In this document: piece after piece, positions 16,321-25,040 of the stretch
Layout of the letters: every line of letters starts with the position of its first letter
How positions within the stretch are numbered: position 1 is the stretch's first letter
DNA from: Ralstonia mannitolilytica
Lineage (GTDB): Bacteria > Pseudomonadota > Gammaproteobacteria > Burkholderiales > Burkholderiaceae
Assembly (NCBI RefSeq): GCF_905397375.1
Contig: NZ_CAJPVG010000011.1
Span: forward strand, 1 to 64,000
Reading direction: 5' to 3'
Length of the DNA stretch: 64,000 nucleotides
The notes under the pieces: generated by a model
Databases searched by the model: none
What the model was told of the DNA's origin: nothing
Seen by the model: the letters and a program-made list of their open reading frames with translations, nothing else
Translations under genes and position numbers: made by a program

Positions 16321-17553
16321 ATGACCGTGCTGCCCCATCTGGCGGCGCGCCTGTTCGGCGTGCCGCTGGCGATCCATCGCCCGAAACTCGACATCATCCT
16401 CTCCGTGCTCGGCGCGCGCATCGGCCTCGCCGATCTCGCCGCGCCCGTGGGTTACACACCTGCGGCGCGGGCGCCGACGCCCGTCAACGGCAAGGTAGCC
16501 GTCATCCCGATCCACGGCACGCTGGTGCGACGTACCTCTGGCATCGAGGCCGAGTCGGGCCTCGCCAGCTATTCCGGCATCGCCGCGCAACTAGACGCCG
16601 CGCTGGCCAGCCCCGAGGTCGCGGCCATCCTGCTCGACGTCGATTCGCCCGGCGGCGAATCCGGCGGCGTGTTCGATCTGGCCGACCGCATTCGCGCGGC
16701 GGCGCAGGTGAAGCCGGTCTGGGCCGTGGCCAACGACATGGCCTTCTCGGCCGCCTACGCTCTGGCGTCCGCCGCCACCCGCGTGTTCGTCGCGCGCACC
16801 GGTGGCGTCGGTTCGATTGGCGTCATCGCCATGCACGTCGATCAGTCAGTGAAGGACGCGAAGGACGGCGTTCGTTACACCGCCGTGTTCGCGGGTGAGC
16901 GCAAGAACGACCTCAACCCGCACGAGCCGATCTCCGACGAAGCGCACGCGGTGCTCAAGGCCGAGGTGCATCGCGTCTACGACCTGTTCGTCGTGACGGT
17001 CGCGCGCCATCGCGGACTCGACGCCGACGCCGTGCGCGCCACCGAAGCGGGTTTGTTCTTTGGCCCGGACGCCGTCGCCGCTGGATTGGCCGACGCCGTC
17101 GGCGGCTTCGACGACGCGCTCACCCAGCTCACGCAATCGCTTTCCCCACTCCCGACTCTGGTGGCTCCGGCCAGCCAAGCGGGCCTTCTTCGCAACCACC
17201 AGATGGAGTCTTCCATGAATGAACGATCCGACCCCGCTGCTCTTGATCGGCCTCTTGCCGATCCCGCTGGCAGTTCTCCTCAACCGTCCGCCGCCACCAC
17301 GTTGAGCGTGGCCGACGCCATCGAGATCGCGCAGACCTGCACGCTCGCCGGTCGCGCCGACCTGATCGCGGGCTTCCTCGAAACCAATACCGCACCCGCC
17401 ACGGTGCGCAGCCGACTGCTCGCGGCGCAGGCCGAGGCCAGTCCCGAAATCGTCAGCCGCATTGCGCCCGATGCCGCGCGCCCTGCGGCCAGCAATCCGC
17501 TGATCGACGCGGCCAAGCAGCTCGCGGCGCAGTCCACCAAGAAGGAGTTCTGA
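16321..17553 (+). CDS. S49 family capsid protease (lambda gpC-like) with C-terminal scaffold
   Basis: 410 residues from ATG 16321. The SppA-type serine protease fold is shown by HGTLVRR, DSPGGES, AFSAAYALAS (probable nucleophile S143) and GGVGSIGVI. The family processes capsid scaffold and portal during prohead maturation. Residues after about 285 are Pro/Ala-rich and helical, and carry an in-frame internal start at 17215, as in the lambda C/Nu3 pair. The gene sits between portal and decoration protein, the standard lambda order. Confidence 0.9.
   Translation: MTVLPHLAARLFGVPLAIHRPKLDIILSVLGARIGLADLAAPVGYTPAARAPTPVNGKVAVIPIHGTLVRRTSGIEAESGLASYSGIAAQLDAALASPEVAAILLDVDSPGGESGGVFDLADRIRAAAQVKPVWAVANDMAFSAAYALASAATRVFVARTGGVGSIGVIAMHVDQSVKDAKDGVRYTAVFAGERKNDLNPHEPISDEAHAVLKAEVHRVYDLFVVTVARHRGLDADAVRATEAGLFFGPDAVAAGLADAVGGFDDALTQLTQSLSPLPTLVAPASQAGLLRNHQMESSMNERSDPAALDRPLADPAGSSPQPSAATTLSVADAIEIAQTCTLAGRADLIAGFLETNTAPATVRSRLLAAQAEASPEIVSRIAPDAARPAASNPLIDAAKQLAAQSTKKEF
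17215..17553 (+). CDS. Probable nested scaffold protein (Nu3-like) from an internal start
   Basis: An in-frame ATG at 17215 is preceded by GGAG at 17205-17208, 6 bases away. Translation from it gives 112 residues (MNERSDPAALD onwards) covering only the C-terminal helical part of the protease gene. In lambda the scaffold Nu3 is made in this way from the end of gene C. The strong ribosome site in the middle of a coding region is the main evidence; no expression can be seen from sequence. Confidence 0.55.
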   Translation: MNERSDPAALDRPLADPAGSSPQPSAATTLSVADAIEIAQTCTLAGRADLIAGFLETNTAPATVRSRLLAAQAEASPEIVSRIAPDAARPAASNPLIDAAKQLAAQSTKKEF

Positions 17554-17554
17554 A

Positions 17555-17932
17555 ATGTCCGTTCTCGCCGAACCGCTGAATCTGGGCGACCTGCTCAAGT
17601 ACGAAGCGCCGAACCTCTACTCGCGCGACCGCGTCACGGTCGCTTCCGGTCAGAACCTGCCGCTCGGCACCGTCGTCGGCATCGTCACCGCCACCGGCAA
17701 GTACAAGCAGCTCGATCCGTCCGCCGAGGACGGTACGCAGGTCGCCGCAGGCGTGCTGCTGCAAGCCTGCGACGCGGCATTGATCGACCGTGATGACGGC
17801 CTCGTCGTCGCGCGCCACGCCATCGTCGCCAACCACGCACTCGCGTGGCCCGACGCCATCACCACTGCTGAACAACTCACCGCCATTGCGCAGCTCAAGG
17901 CGCTGGGCGTGCTCGTCCGTCAAGGAGCCTGA
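17555..17932 (+). CDS. Head decoration protein (gpD-like)
   Basis: 125 residues. The central part (LPLGTVVGIVTATGKYKQLDPSAEDGTQ, then AAGVLLQACDAA) and the final ALGVLVRQ match the gpD family that trimerises on the expanded capsid and stabilises it. It lies 1 bp after the protease stop and 2 bp before the capsid gene. Confidence 0.9.
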   Translation: MSVLAEPLNLGDLLKYEAPNLYSRDRVTVASGQNLPLGTVVGIVTATGKYKQLDPSAEDGTQVAAGVLLQACDAALIDRDDGLVVARHAIVANHALAWPDAITTAEQLTAIAQLKALGVLVRQGA

Positions 17933-17934
17933 CC

Positions 17935-18936
17935 ATGAACAACCCCTTCAGCAATCCCGCGTTCTCGATGGCAGCGCTGACCGCTGCCATCAACCTCCTG
18001 CCCAACCGCTACGGGCGTCTGGAAGAACTGAACCTGATGCCGCCCAAGCCGGTGCGTCAGCGCCAGATCGTCGTCGAGGAAATGAACGGCGTGCTCAACC
18101 TGCTGCCCACGCTGCCGCCGGGTTCGCCCGGCACGGTCGGCGTGCGTGGCAAGCGCAAGCTGCGCTCCTTCGTCGTGCCGCACATCCCGCACGACGACGT
18201 GGTGCTGCCCGAGGAAGTGCAAGGCATCCGCGCCTTCGGTTCGGAAACGGAAACCGAGACGGTCGCGGGCGTGGTCGCACGCCATTTGGAGACGATGCGC
18301 AACAAGCATGCGATCACGCTGGAGCACCTGCGTGTCGGCGCGCTCAAGGGCGTGATCCTCGATGCGGACGGCTCGGTGCTCTACGACCTGTTCGACGCCT
18401 TCGAGATCGCACAGCAGACGGTGGCTTTCGAGCTGGGCACGGCGGGCACCAACGTCAAGGCCAAGTGCGGCACCGTGCTGGCGACCATCGAGGAGAACCT
18501 CAAGGGCGAGTTCATGAACGGCGTCCATTGTCTGTGCTCGCCGGAGTTCTTCGCCGCGCTCACCGGCCACGCCAAGGTCGAGAAGGCCTTCGAGAACTGG
18601 CAGAACGGCGCCATCCTCATCAACGACGTGCGGCGCGGCTTCACCTACGGCGGCATCACCTTCGAGGAGTACCGGGGCCAGGCCACCGACGCCAGCGGCA
18701 ACGCGCGCCGCTTCATCGCCGCTGGCGAGGCGCACGCCTTCCCGCTGGGCACCATCGACACCTTCGGCACCTACTTCGCCCCGGCGGATTTCAACGAGAC
18801 CGTCAACACGGTCGGCCAGCCGCTGTACGCCAAGCAGGAGCCGCGCAAGTTCGACCGGGGCACGGACCTGCACACCCAGTCGAACCCGCTGCCCATGTGC
18901 CACCGCCCGGGCGTGCTGGTGAAGCTGACCGTCTAA
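17935..18936 (+). CDS. Major capsid protein (lambda GpE family)
   Basis: 333 residues, close to lambda gpE in length. The start (MNNPFSNPAFSMAALTAAINLLPNRYGRL), the middle LDADGSVLYDLFD and the end DLHTQSNPLPMCHRPGVLVKL fit the family closely. It forms the HK97-fold icosahedral shell. No cleavage of the N-terminus is suggested by sequence. Its TAA stop shares one base with the next ATG. Confidence 0.95.
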   Translation: MNNPFSNPAFSMAALTAAINLLPNRYGRLEELNLMPPKPVRQRQIVVEEMNGVLNLLPTLPPGSPGTVGVRGKRKLRSFVVPHIPHDDVVLPEEVQGIRAFGSETETETVAGVVARHLETMRNKHAITLEHLRVGALKGVILDADGSVLYDLFDAFEIAQQTVAFELGTAGTNVKAKCGTVLATIEENLKGEFMNGVHCLCSPEFFAALTGHAKVEKAFENWQNGAILINDVRRGFTYGGITFEEYRGQATDASGNARRFIAAGEAHAFPLGTIDTFGTYFAPADFNETVNTVGQPLYAKQEPRKFDRGTDLHTQSNPLPMCHRPGVLVKLTV

Positions 18937-19220
18937 TGGTGCGCGTCGAGGAGCTGTACGCGGCGGCCGCGAACGCGGGGCTGCTGGTGGATGCAGAGGT
19001 CGGCGGGCAGATCGTCATGGTGGACTTCCTTGCCCCGGACGAGGCCGTGCTCGATGGCCTCGCGCTCTCCACCGACTACACGATGCGCTTCCTCGCCTCG
19101 GCTCTGCCCGATCTGGCCGTGGGCCAGGTCGTGAGCATCGGTGGCACGAGCTACCGCGTGCGCGACGTGCGGGCCATCGGTGATGGCAGCGAGCGGCGTG
19201 CCGATCTCACCCGCATTTGA
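18936..19220 (+). CDS. Head-tail joining protein (lambda FII-like)
   Basis: 94 residues from ATG 18936. It is beta-rich with a mid-part LAPDEAVLDGLALSTDYTMRF and a final SIGGTSYRVRDVRAIGDGSERRADL, the pattern of small head-tail joining proteins related to FII. Position directly after the capsid gene supports this. Its stop overlaps the ribosome site of the next gene. Confidence 0.7.
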   Translation: MVRVEELYAAAANAGLLVDAEVGGQIVMVDFLAPDEAVLDGLALSTDYTMRFLASALPDLAVGQVVSIGGTSYRVRDVRAIGDGSERRADLTRI

Positions 19221-19231
19221 GGACTCTGCCT

Positions 19232-19657
19232 ATGAACTCCATCCGTGAGCGCATCTTGCGGGAGGTCGTGGCCCGTCTGTCGGCCGCTGTCGCACCCGTT
19301 CCGGTGCTGCGACAACCGGCCGTGCCGGTCACCCGCGACGCGAGCCCCGCGCTGCTGCTCTTCGCCGAGAGCGACCGCATCACCGGCTACGCCAACCACC
19401 TCGTCGACCGGGTGCTGACGCTGCGCCTCACCGTGGTGGCGCGCGGCGATTACGCGTTCGACCAGGCCGACCGGACGATGGTAGCCGCCCACTCGGCGCT
19501 GATGCCTGACGCGACCCTCGGCGGCCTCGCGCTCCTGCTGCACGAGGTCGATGCCGAGTGGGATGCCGAGGATGCCGACGCTGGCGCCGTCGCGCTGCCG
19601 GCCCGCTACGAGATCCGCTACCGCACCCATGCCATGGACCTGACCCAGAAAGGATGA
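19232..19657 (+). CDS. Minor tail protein, tail completion/terminator (gpU/Z-like)
   Basis: 141 residues from ATG 19232, with GAGG at 19219-19222; a TTG at 19217 is also in frame. It shows an N-terminal helix, strands with LTLRLTVVARGDYAFDQADR, and a C-terminal AVALPARYEIRYRTH strand, as in tail completion proteins. It sits between joining and tail tube genes, which is the usual site for gpU/Z-type proteins. Which of the two it replaces is not clear. Confidence 0.65.
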   Translation: MNSIRERILREVVARLSAAVAPVPVLRQPAVPVTRDASPALLLFAESDRITGYANHLVDRVLTLRLTVVARGDYAFDQADRTMVAAHSALMPDATLGGLALLLHEVDAEWDAEDADAGAVALPARYEIRYRTHAMDLTQKG

Positions 19658-19663
19658 CTTGCC

Positions 19664-19843
19664 ATGACCGTTGAACTCATCAAACCCCACACCCATGCCG
19701 GCGTGCAGTGCGTCCCCGGCACGCGCCTCGATGTCGACGAGGCCACCGCACGCTGGCTGATCGAACGCGGCGTCGCCAAACCTACCGAGGCGCCCGATGA
19801 GCCGGGCGTCAAACCGCAATCCACCGCACGCAAGGGAGACTGA
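19664..19843 (+). CDS. Small DUF7210-like phage protein
   Basis: 59 residues. The pattern ELIKPHTHAGVQCVPGTRLDV, then ARWLIERGVA, is typical of a small phage family that I know as DUF7210. It is probably a beta-turn domain found among tail genes, sometimes fused to other proteins. It has a good spacing (6 and 2 bp) to its neighbours. Function unknown. Confidence 0.65.
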   Translation: MTVELIKPHTHAGVQCVPGTRLDVDEATARWLIERGVAKPTEAPDEPGVKPQSTARKGD

Positions 19844-19845
19844 CC

Positions 19846-20598
19846 ATGCCGTATTTCTCTGGACAAGGCCGTGTCTACATCGGCGCCCGCGACGCTGCCG
19901 GCAACCCGCAAGGGCTGAATTTCGTCGGCAACGTGCCCGAACTCAAGGTCTCGCTGTCGGTGGAAACGCTGGAACATCAGGAATCGACCAGCGGCCAGCG
20001 CCTGACCGATCTGCAACTGATCAAGACCAAGAAGGGCGAATTCGCCTGCACGCTGGAGGAACTGATCGCGGTGAACCTGTCGCTCGCGCTCTACGGCACG
20101 ACTGTCGAGCAGACCAGCGGCACGGTTACCAGCGAGGCGTTGCCCAACCCAGTCATCGCAGGAAGTCTCTACCTGCTGGCCAAGCAGAACGTCTCGTCGG
20201 TGGTGGTCAAGGACTCCTCGGCCACCCCCAAGACGCTGCCGGCCGTGCAGTACAGCCTCAACGCCAAGCACGGCTCGCTGTCGATCACCGACAAGACCAC
20301 GGGCGGGCCCTTTGTGGAGCCGTTCAAGGTCGACTACGCCTACGGCGCGGCCCAATCGACGGCGCTGTTCACCCAGCCGCTGCCCGAGCGCTGGGTGCGT
20401 TTCGAGGGCTTGAACACCGCCGACAGCAACCGCGAGGTGGTGATCGATCTGTACCGCGTGGCCATCAACCCGGCCAAGGAGCTGTCGATCATCACCGAGG
20501 AGTTGCTGAAGTTCGAACTCTCCGGACAGGTGCTGGCCGATACGCAGAAGTCCGCCACGGGCGACCTGGGCCAGTTCGGCCGCATCGTCCTGCTGTAA
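19846..20598 (+). CDS. Major tail tube protein
   Basis: 250 residues. The start (MPYFSGQGRVYIGARDAAGNP), the LKVSLSVETLEHQESTSGQR segment and the beta-rich remainder are those of siphophage tail tube proteins. It polymerises around the tape measure to form the tail. The residues after about 215 (FELSGQVLADTQKS) lie in the expected C-terminal strand. Confidence 0.85.
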   Translation: MPYFSGQGRVYIGARDAAGNPQGLNFVGNVPELKVSLSVETLEHQESTSGQRLTDLQLIKTKKGEFACTLEELIAVNLSLALYGTTVEQTSGTVTSEALPNPVIAGSLYLLAKQNVSSVVVKDSSATPKTLPAVQYSLNAKHGSLSITDKTTGGPFVEPFKVDYAYGAAQSTALFTQPLPERWVRFEGLNTADSNREVVIDLYRVAINPAKELSIITEELLKFELSGQVLADTQKSATGDLGQFGRIVLL

Positions 20599-20607
20599 GG
20601 AGCCGCC

Positions 20608-20997
20608 ATGACATCCTCCGATCTCGATGTGCTCGTGCCGCAGGCTCAAGTGCTGGAACTGGCCGGGCAGCGCCTGACGATCAGCCCGCTGGTCGTCGGC
20701 GAACTGCCGGCGATGCTCAAGGCGGTGCGGCCTTTCGCAGAGCAACTTGCCGGCGAGCCCGACTGGCTGGCCTTGCTCTGCGATCACGGCGATGCCTTGC
20801 TCACCGCATTGGCACTGGCCAGTCGCCAGCCGCGCGACAGGGTGGACGCCTTGGCGCTCGACGACGCGATCACGCTGGCCGCCACGGTGTTCGAGGTGAA
20901 TGCCGATTTTTTCGTGCACCGGGTCGCGCCGAAGGTCAGCACGCTCGCGCAGTCTCTGAGCGGACGGTTGGCTGGAGCGACGCCATCGCCCGCCTGA
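20608..20997 (+). CDS. Tail assembly chaperone, short form (gpG-like)
   Basis: 129 residues. It starts with MTSSDLDVLVPQ, has strands with LTISPLVVGELPAML, and is helical afterwards. Its position between tail tube and tape measure fits the chaperone that coats the tape measure. A slippery heptamer TTTTTTC lies at 20907-20913 in the correct phase. Most ribosomes should stay in frame and stop at 20997. Confidence 0.8.
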   Translation: MTSSDLDVLVPQAQVLELAGQRLTISPLVVGELPAMLKAVRPFAEQLAGEPDWLALLCDHGDALLTALALASRQPRDRVDALALDDAITLAATVFEVNADFFVHRVAPKVSTLAQSLSGRLAGATPSPA

Positions 20998-21209
20998 TCC
21001 GCAGTGGCCACCGCTACCCGGACATCCTCGGCTACACGCTGGGCCAGCTGAACGCGTTTTTGGCCGCCGACAGCCGTCTCGAGCACGAACGGCTCTCCAC
21101 CCAGCTCGCGGTCATGACCACCGCCACCCAGGGTAACCGCGAAGGCATCCGTCAGCTCCAGGCCGAACTCCATCAGGGCATGCGTGATGAAGATCGATCT
21201 GGTCGCTGA
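20608..21209 (+). CDS. Tail assembly chaperone, -1 frameshift product (gpGT-like)
   Basis: After a -1 shift at 20907-20913 the frame is open to TGA at 21209. This gives about 102 + 98 = 200 residues. The extension (TVGWSDAIARLIRSGHRYPDILGYT, then LNAFLAADSRLEHERLSTQLAVMT) has no start site of its own with a good ribosome site and is co-linear with the T-domain place in lambda. Its frame is exactly -1 relative to the short form. The ratio of the two products is normally fixed in tailed phages. Confidence 0.75.
20907..20913 (+). other. Programmed -1 frameshift slippery site
   Basis: The bases TTTTTTC read as codons xxT-TTT-TTC, the X-XXY-YYZ form. The -1 frame is open on both sides and ends at 21209. 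Downstream pairing was not folded here, so a stimulatory stem-loop is unproven. Confidence 0.75.
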
Positions 21210-21834
21210 GGGCTTGCTGGATCGTCGTCGCTTCAACGCCTGGCAAACCGATACCCACAAAACGATCCATTCCGCAGTTGCCCGCGCGATGCGGGATTCC
21301 GGCAAAGAGATGGCCGAGCGGGTGCGGGGCGAAATGCGATCCAGCTTCAATGCCGTGAAACCCAAGTTCCTCCGGTCGATGCACGCCAAGGTGTTCGACC
21401 GTAAAGCCACGGAATTTCCGGCCCTCTACATCGGCTCGAAGGTGCCCTGGCTGGGCCTGCAAGAACAGGGAGGAACGATCCGGGGACGAATGCTGATCCC
21501 GCTGCTGCCGCAGCACCGGCGTATCGGACGCAAGGCCTTTGCCCGGGTGATCGATGCGCTGATGCGATCCGGCAATGCCTGGTTCGTCGAAAAGAGCGGC
21601 CAGCAGATCCTATTGGCCGAGAACATCGGCGAGAACGCCCAGCCGCTTGCTCGTTTCCGTCGTGCCGAGCGGGAGCGCACCGGCGCCAAGCGCATCAAGC
21701 GCGGCCAGGAGATTCCTGTCGCCGTGCTGGTGCGGCGCGTGACCCTCAAGAAACGTTTCGACCTTACCCGTTCGGTGCGGGTCGATCTTCCCCGCCTGAC
21801 GGCGGCTATCCGCAAGGCAATGTCGAAGGTTTGA
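21187..21834 (+). CDS. DUF6441 family phage tail protein
   Basis: 215 residues from ATG 21187 (AGGG 8 bases upstream; GTG 21184 is in frame). It overlaps the frameshifted chaperone by 23 bp. It is basic, with LPQHRRIGRKAFARVID and VLVRRVTLKKRFDLTRSVR segments. I know it as DUF6441, placed before tape measure genes in siphophages. Its role in tail assembly is not known. Confidence 0.7.
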   Translation: MKIDLVAEGLLDRRRFNAWQTDTHKTIHSAVARAMRDSGKEMAERVRGEMRSSFNAVKPKFLRSMHAKVFDRKATEFPALYIGSKVPWLGLQEQGGTIRGRMLIPLLPQHRRIGRKAFARVIDALMRSGNAWFVEKSGQQILLAENIGENAQPLARFRRAERERTGAKRIKRGQEIPVAVLVRRVTLKKRFDLTRSVRVDLPRLTAAIRKAMSKV

Positions 21835-21837
21835 GCA

Positions 21838-24800
21838 ATGGCGAATAATCGCGCGCAGATCCTCATCACCGCCGTCGATGAGACGCGACGCGCCTTCCAG
21901 TCCGTCCAGGGCAGCCTCTCGCGCCTGCGCAGCGAAGCAGGCCAGGTGGGAGAAGTCCTGTCCCGCATCGGCGGTGCCATCGGTGTGGGACTGGGTGTGC
22001 GCGAACTGGTCGAGGTCGCCGACCAGTACAAGAACCTGCAGGCGCGCCTGCGGCTCGCGGTCACCTCCCAGGAGGAGTTCAACCGCGCCGACGCGGCGTT
22101 GTTCGAGATCGCGCAGCGCAACCGCGCGCCGCTCGCCGAAACCGTCACGCTCTACGCACGGCTTGCGCCCTCGGTGCAGGCGCTGGGGCGTTCGCAGGCG
22201 GACGTGCTGGCGGCGACCGATGCCATCGGGCAGGCCGTATCGCTCTCCGGCGCCTCCAGCGAGGCCGCGGCCGGGGCGCTGTTGCAGTTGGGCCAGGCCT
22301 TCGCCTCGGGACAACTGCGCGGCGAGGAATTCAACTCGGTCATCGAGCAGACGCCGCGTCTGGCGCAGGCCATCGCCGACGGGATGGGCGTGCCGCTCGG
22401 CTCGCTGCGGGCCCTGGCGCAGGAAGGAAAGATCACGTCCAAGGCCGTGCTCGACGCCTTGCTCAAGCAGCGTGGCCGGCTCGCCGAGGAGTACGGCAGC
22501 CTGCCCGATACGGTGTCGGGCGCGCTCACCCGTCTCAAGAACGCCTTTCTGCGCGCCTTCGGCGAGCGCGACACGAGGTCCGGCCTGACGGCAGGTCTGG
22601 CGCAGGCGATCCAACTCGTCGCCCAGCATCTGGAACTGCTGATCGATCTGGCCGGAGTCGTTCTGGTCGCCGCCTTCGGCCGGATGGCGGGTGCGTTTGC
22701 ATCCAGCGTTGCGGCCGCCCGCGCGGAAGCGGCGGCGCGGCTCGCCAACCTGCGCACGCTCGAAGCCGAGGCGCTGGCGCGGGTGCGTGTGGCCGACGCC
22801 GCCCTGGCCCAGGCGCGGGCGCAAGGCCTCGCCACCAGCGCACTGGTCGCCGATGCGGCCAAGGCTCGGCTGCAAGCCACCGCCGCCACCGGTGCCGTGA
22901 CGCAGGCCGTGGCCTCCACGTCGCTGCTCGGTCGCGCGGCGGGTCTGTTGCGAGGGGCGCTGGCACTCCTGGGCGGCCCCATCGGCGTGATCGTGACAAC
23001 GGTGGCGCTATTGGCAGGAGCGCTCTATTCGGCGCGGAACGCCCTGGTCGAGTTCGGCGGCAAGACCGCGTCGATCAAGCAGATCATCACCGCCACCTGG
23101 GACCTGGTGATCGAGAAGGTCGGCGACGTCGTCAGCGCCCTGGGGCGGCTGGTCGGCACCAACAATCTGAGCTGGGCGCGCGTGCGCGAGGTGATGGTCG
23201 ATGCGCTCCGAGCCATCGGATCTGCCATTCGAACGATGGTCAATGTCGTCATCGGCGCCTTCAACGCAGTCGGCAGCGTCGTCGGCATCACGGCGGGCTT
23301 TCTGGTCGAGCGCTTTCGCCATGCCTTCTCCGACATCGGGGAACTGGCGAAGGCTTTGGGCCAAGATGTGGCAGCGGCCTTCAGCGGGGACTTCTCGATG
23401 CAGGCGCTGCGCGCCGCGCTCGGCCGCCAGCTCGGCGAGGTGCGAGATTTCGGGCAGGAACTGGCGAGGACCGTGCGCGATGCCGTTACGCGCGACTACG
23501 TCGGGGAGGTCGCACAGGCCATCGCCGGCCGCATCCGCTCCGAGCAAACCAAGCCCGGCGTATTCGGCCGTCCACAACCACCTGCCAAGCCGACACCCGA
23601 CAAGGGGGTCGAAGCGGCCAAGCTCGAACTCGTGCAGGCGCAGGCCGAGGCCAAATTCAAGATCCTCAAGGATGCGCTGGATCGCCAGGCGCGCGAACTG
23701 GACGCGGCGCTCGAAGACCGGCTGATTTCGCTGAAAGACTACTACGCGGCCAAGACCCGGATCGAGCAGCAGGAGATCGATGCGGAACTCCGGCGCGTGC
23801 AGGTGTCGCTCTCGCAGCAGCAGCGCCTGGAAAAGACGGGCAAGGACGAGCCCGCACGCCTCAAGGCGAAAGGAGAAGTCGCAAAGCTCGAGAGCGAATT
23901 GACCGTCCTCAACCGCAAGCGCGCGGACGTCGAGGTCGCCAATGCCCGCAAAGCCGTCCAGGCCGAGCGCGAGTTGCGCGAGGAGCTCGCCAAGGTGCGC
24001 GACGAACTGCTTGATCTCACGGGTGCGGCGACCAGCCAGGACCGGCGCGCAGCCATCGAGCGGCAGTACCAGACCCTGATCGAGCGGCTCCGTGCCGAGG
24101 GCGACACCGAAGGGGCGGCCACCGTCGGTCGGCTGATCGACGTCAAAGCGGCGGCCGCCGACCTCGCCGAGTACGAGCGCCAGTTCAACGACACGCTCGC
24201 GCGGATGCGCGCGTCTGAGGAGTCGATCAATCTGCAGCGTCAGTCCGGGCTCCTCACGGAATCCCAAGCCCGCCAGCAGATCCTCGCGCTGCACCGGCAG
24301 ACCGGCCAATCGCTCGACGCGCTGCTGCCGCAGCTGGAGGCCGCCGCCGCTGCCATCGGGCCGGATGCCGTCGCCCGGGTCCAGGCCTGGAAGAACGAGA
24401 TCGCGCAGGTGAAGTTAGTCGTCGACGACGTGGCCGTCGCCATCGACGGCGCGGTCCAGGATGGTTTCGCCCAACTGTTCCAGGACATTGGCAGCGGCGC
24501 CAAGTCGGCGAAGGACGCATTCGCGGATTTCGGTCGATCCGTGCTGCAGACGATCAATCGCATCGCCTCGCAGAAACTGGCCGAGGCCTTGTTCGGCAGC
24601 CTGATGGGCGGCGGTAGCGCGGGCGGCGCGAGTGGACTGGGCGGGTTGATTGCATCGTTCTTCAGCAGCGGCTTCGCCACGGGTGGCTACGTCACCGGCC
24701 CCGGTACCTCGACCAGCGACTCCATTCCAGCGCGCCTGTCCCACGGCGAGTACGTGGTCAACGCCCGAGCGGTGAGCCGGCTCGGAGTGTCCTTCCTGAA

Positions 24801-25038
24801 CGCCATCAACGGACTGTCTGCCGGGCCACGGTTTTCCGGTGGGCGCTTGGCCTTTGCCGCTGACGGCCTCGTGCCGGAAGCCCCCACGCAGCCAGCCCCG
24901 GGCCAAAACATCCGCATCGTGAATGTGATCGATCCAGCGATGGCGGCCGACTACCTCAACAGCAGCGCAGGCGAGCGCGTGGTGATGAACCTCATCCAGC
25001 GCAATGCCGCCTCTGTTCGCAACATCCTGGGACGCTAA
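21838..25038 (+). CDS. Tail tape measure protein
   Basis: 1066 residues, the largest phage gene here. Residues 40-250 form the tape-measure N-terminal domain (EVADQYKNLQARLRLA, GASSEAAAGALLQLGQAFASG, GEEFNSVIEQTPRLAQAI). Hydrophobic segments follow around 380-400 (GPIGVIVTTVALLAGALY), then a long coiled coil (about 590-760), then a C-terminal Gly-rich region. It sets tail length and helps inject DNA. No separate lytic domain is visible. Confidence 0.92.
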   Translation: MANNRAQILITAVDETRRAFQSVQGSLSRLRSEAGQVGEVLSRIGGAIGVGLGVRELVEVADQYKNLQARLRLAVTSQEEFNRADAALFEIAQRNRAPLAETVTLYARLAPSVQALGRSQADVLAATDAIGQAVSLSGASSEAAAGALLQLGQAFASGQLRGEEFNSVIEQTPRLAQAIADGMGVPLGSLRALAQEGKITSKAVLDALLKQRGRLAEEYGSLPDTVSGALTRLKNAFLRAFGERDTRSGLTAGLAQAIQLVAQHLELLIDLAGVVLVAAFGRMAGAFASSVAAARAEAAARLANLRTLEAEALARVRVADAALAQARAQGLATSALVADAAKARLQATAATGAVTQAVASTSLLGRAAGLLRGALALLGGPIGVIVTTVALLAGALYSARNALVEFGGKTASIKQIITATWDLVIEKVGDVVSALGRLVGTNNLSWARVREVMVDALRAIGSAIRTMVNVVIGAFNAVGSVVGITAGFLVERFRHAFSDIGELAKALGQDVAAAFSGDFSMQALRAALGRQLGEVRDFGQELARTVRDAVTRDYVGEVAQAIAGRIRSEQTKPGVFGRPQPPAKPTPDKGVEAAKLELVQAQAEAKFKILKDALDRQARELDAALEDRLISLKDYYAAKTRIEQQEIDAELRRVQVSLSQQQRLEKTGKDEPARLKAKGEVAKLESELTVLNRKRADVEVANARKAVQAERELREELAKVRDELLDLTGAATSQDRRAAIERQYQTLIERLRAEGDTEGAATVGRLIDVKAAAADLAEYERQFNDTLARMRASEESINLQRQSGLLTESQARQQILALHRQTGQSLDALLPQLEAAAAAIGPDAVARVQAWKNEIAQVKLVVDDVAVAIDGAVQDGFAQLFQDIGSGAKSAKDAFADFGRSVLQTINRIASQKLAEALFGSLMGGGSAGGASGLGGLIASFFSSGFATGGYVTGPGTSTSDSIPARLSHGEYVVNARAVSRLGVSFLNAINGLSAGPRFSGGRLAFAADGLVPEAPTQPAPGQNIRIVNVIDPAMAADYLNSSAGERVVMNLIQRNAASVRNILGR

Positions 25039-25040
25039 GA

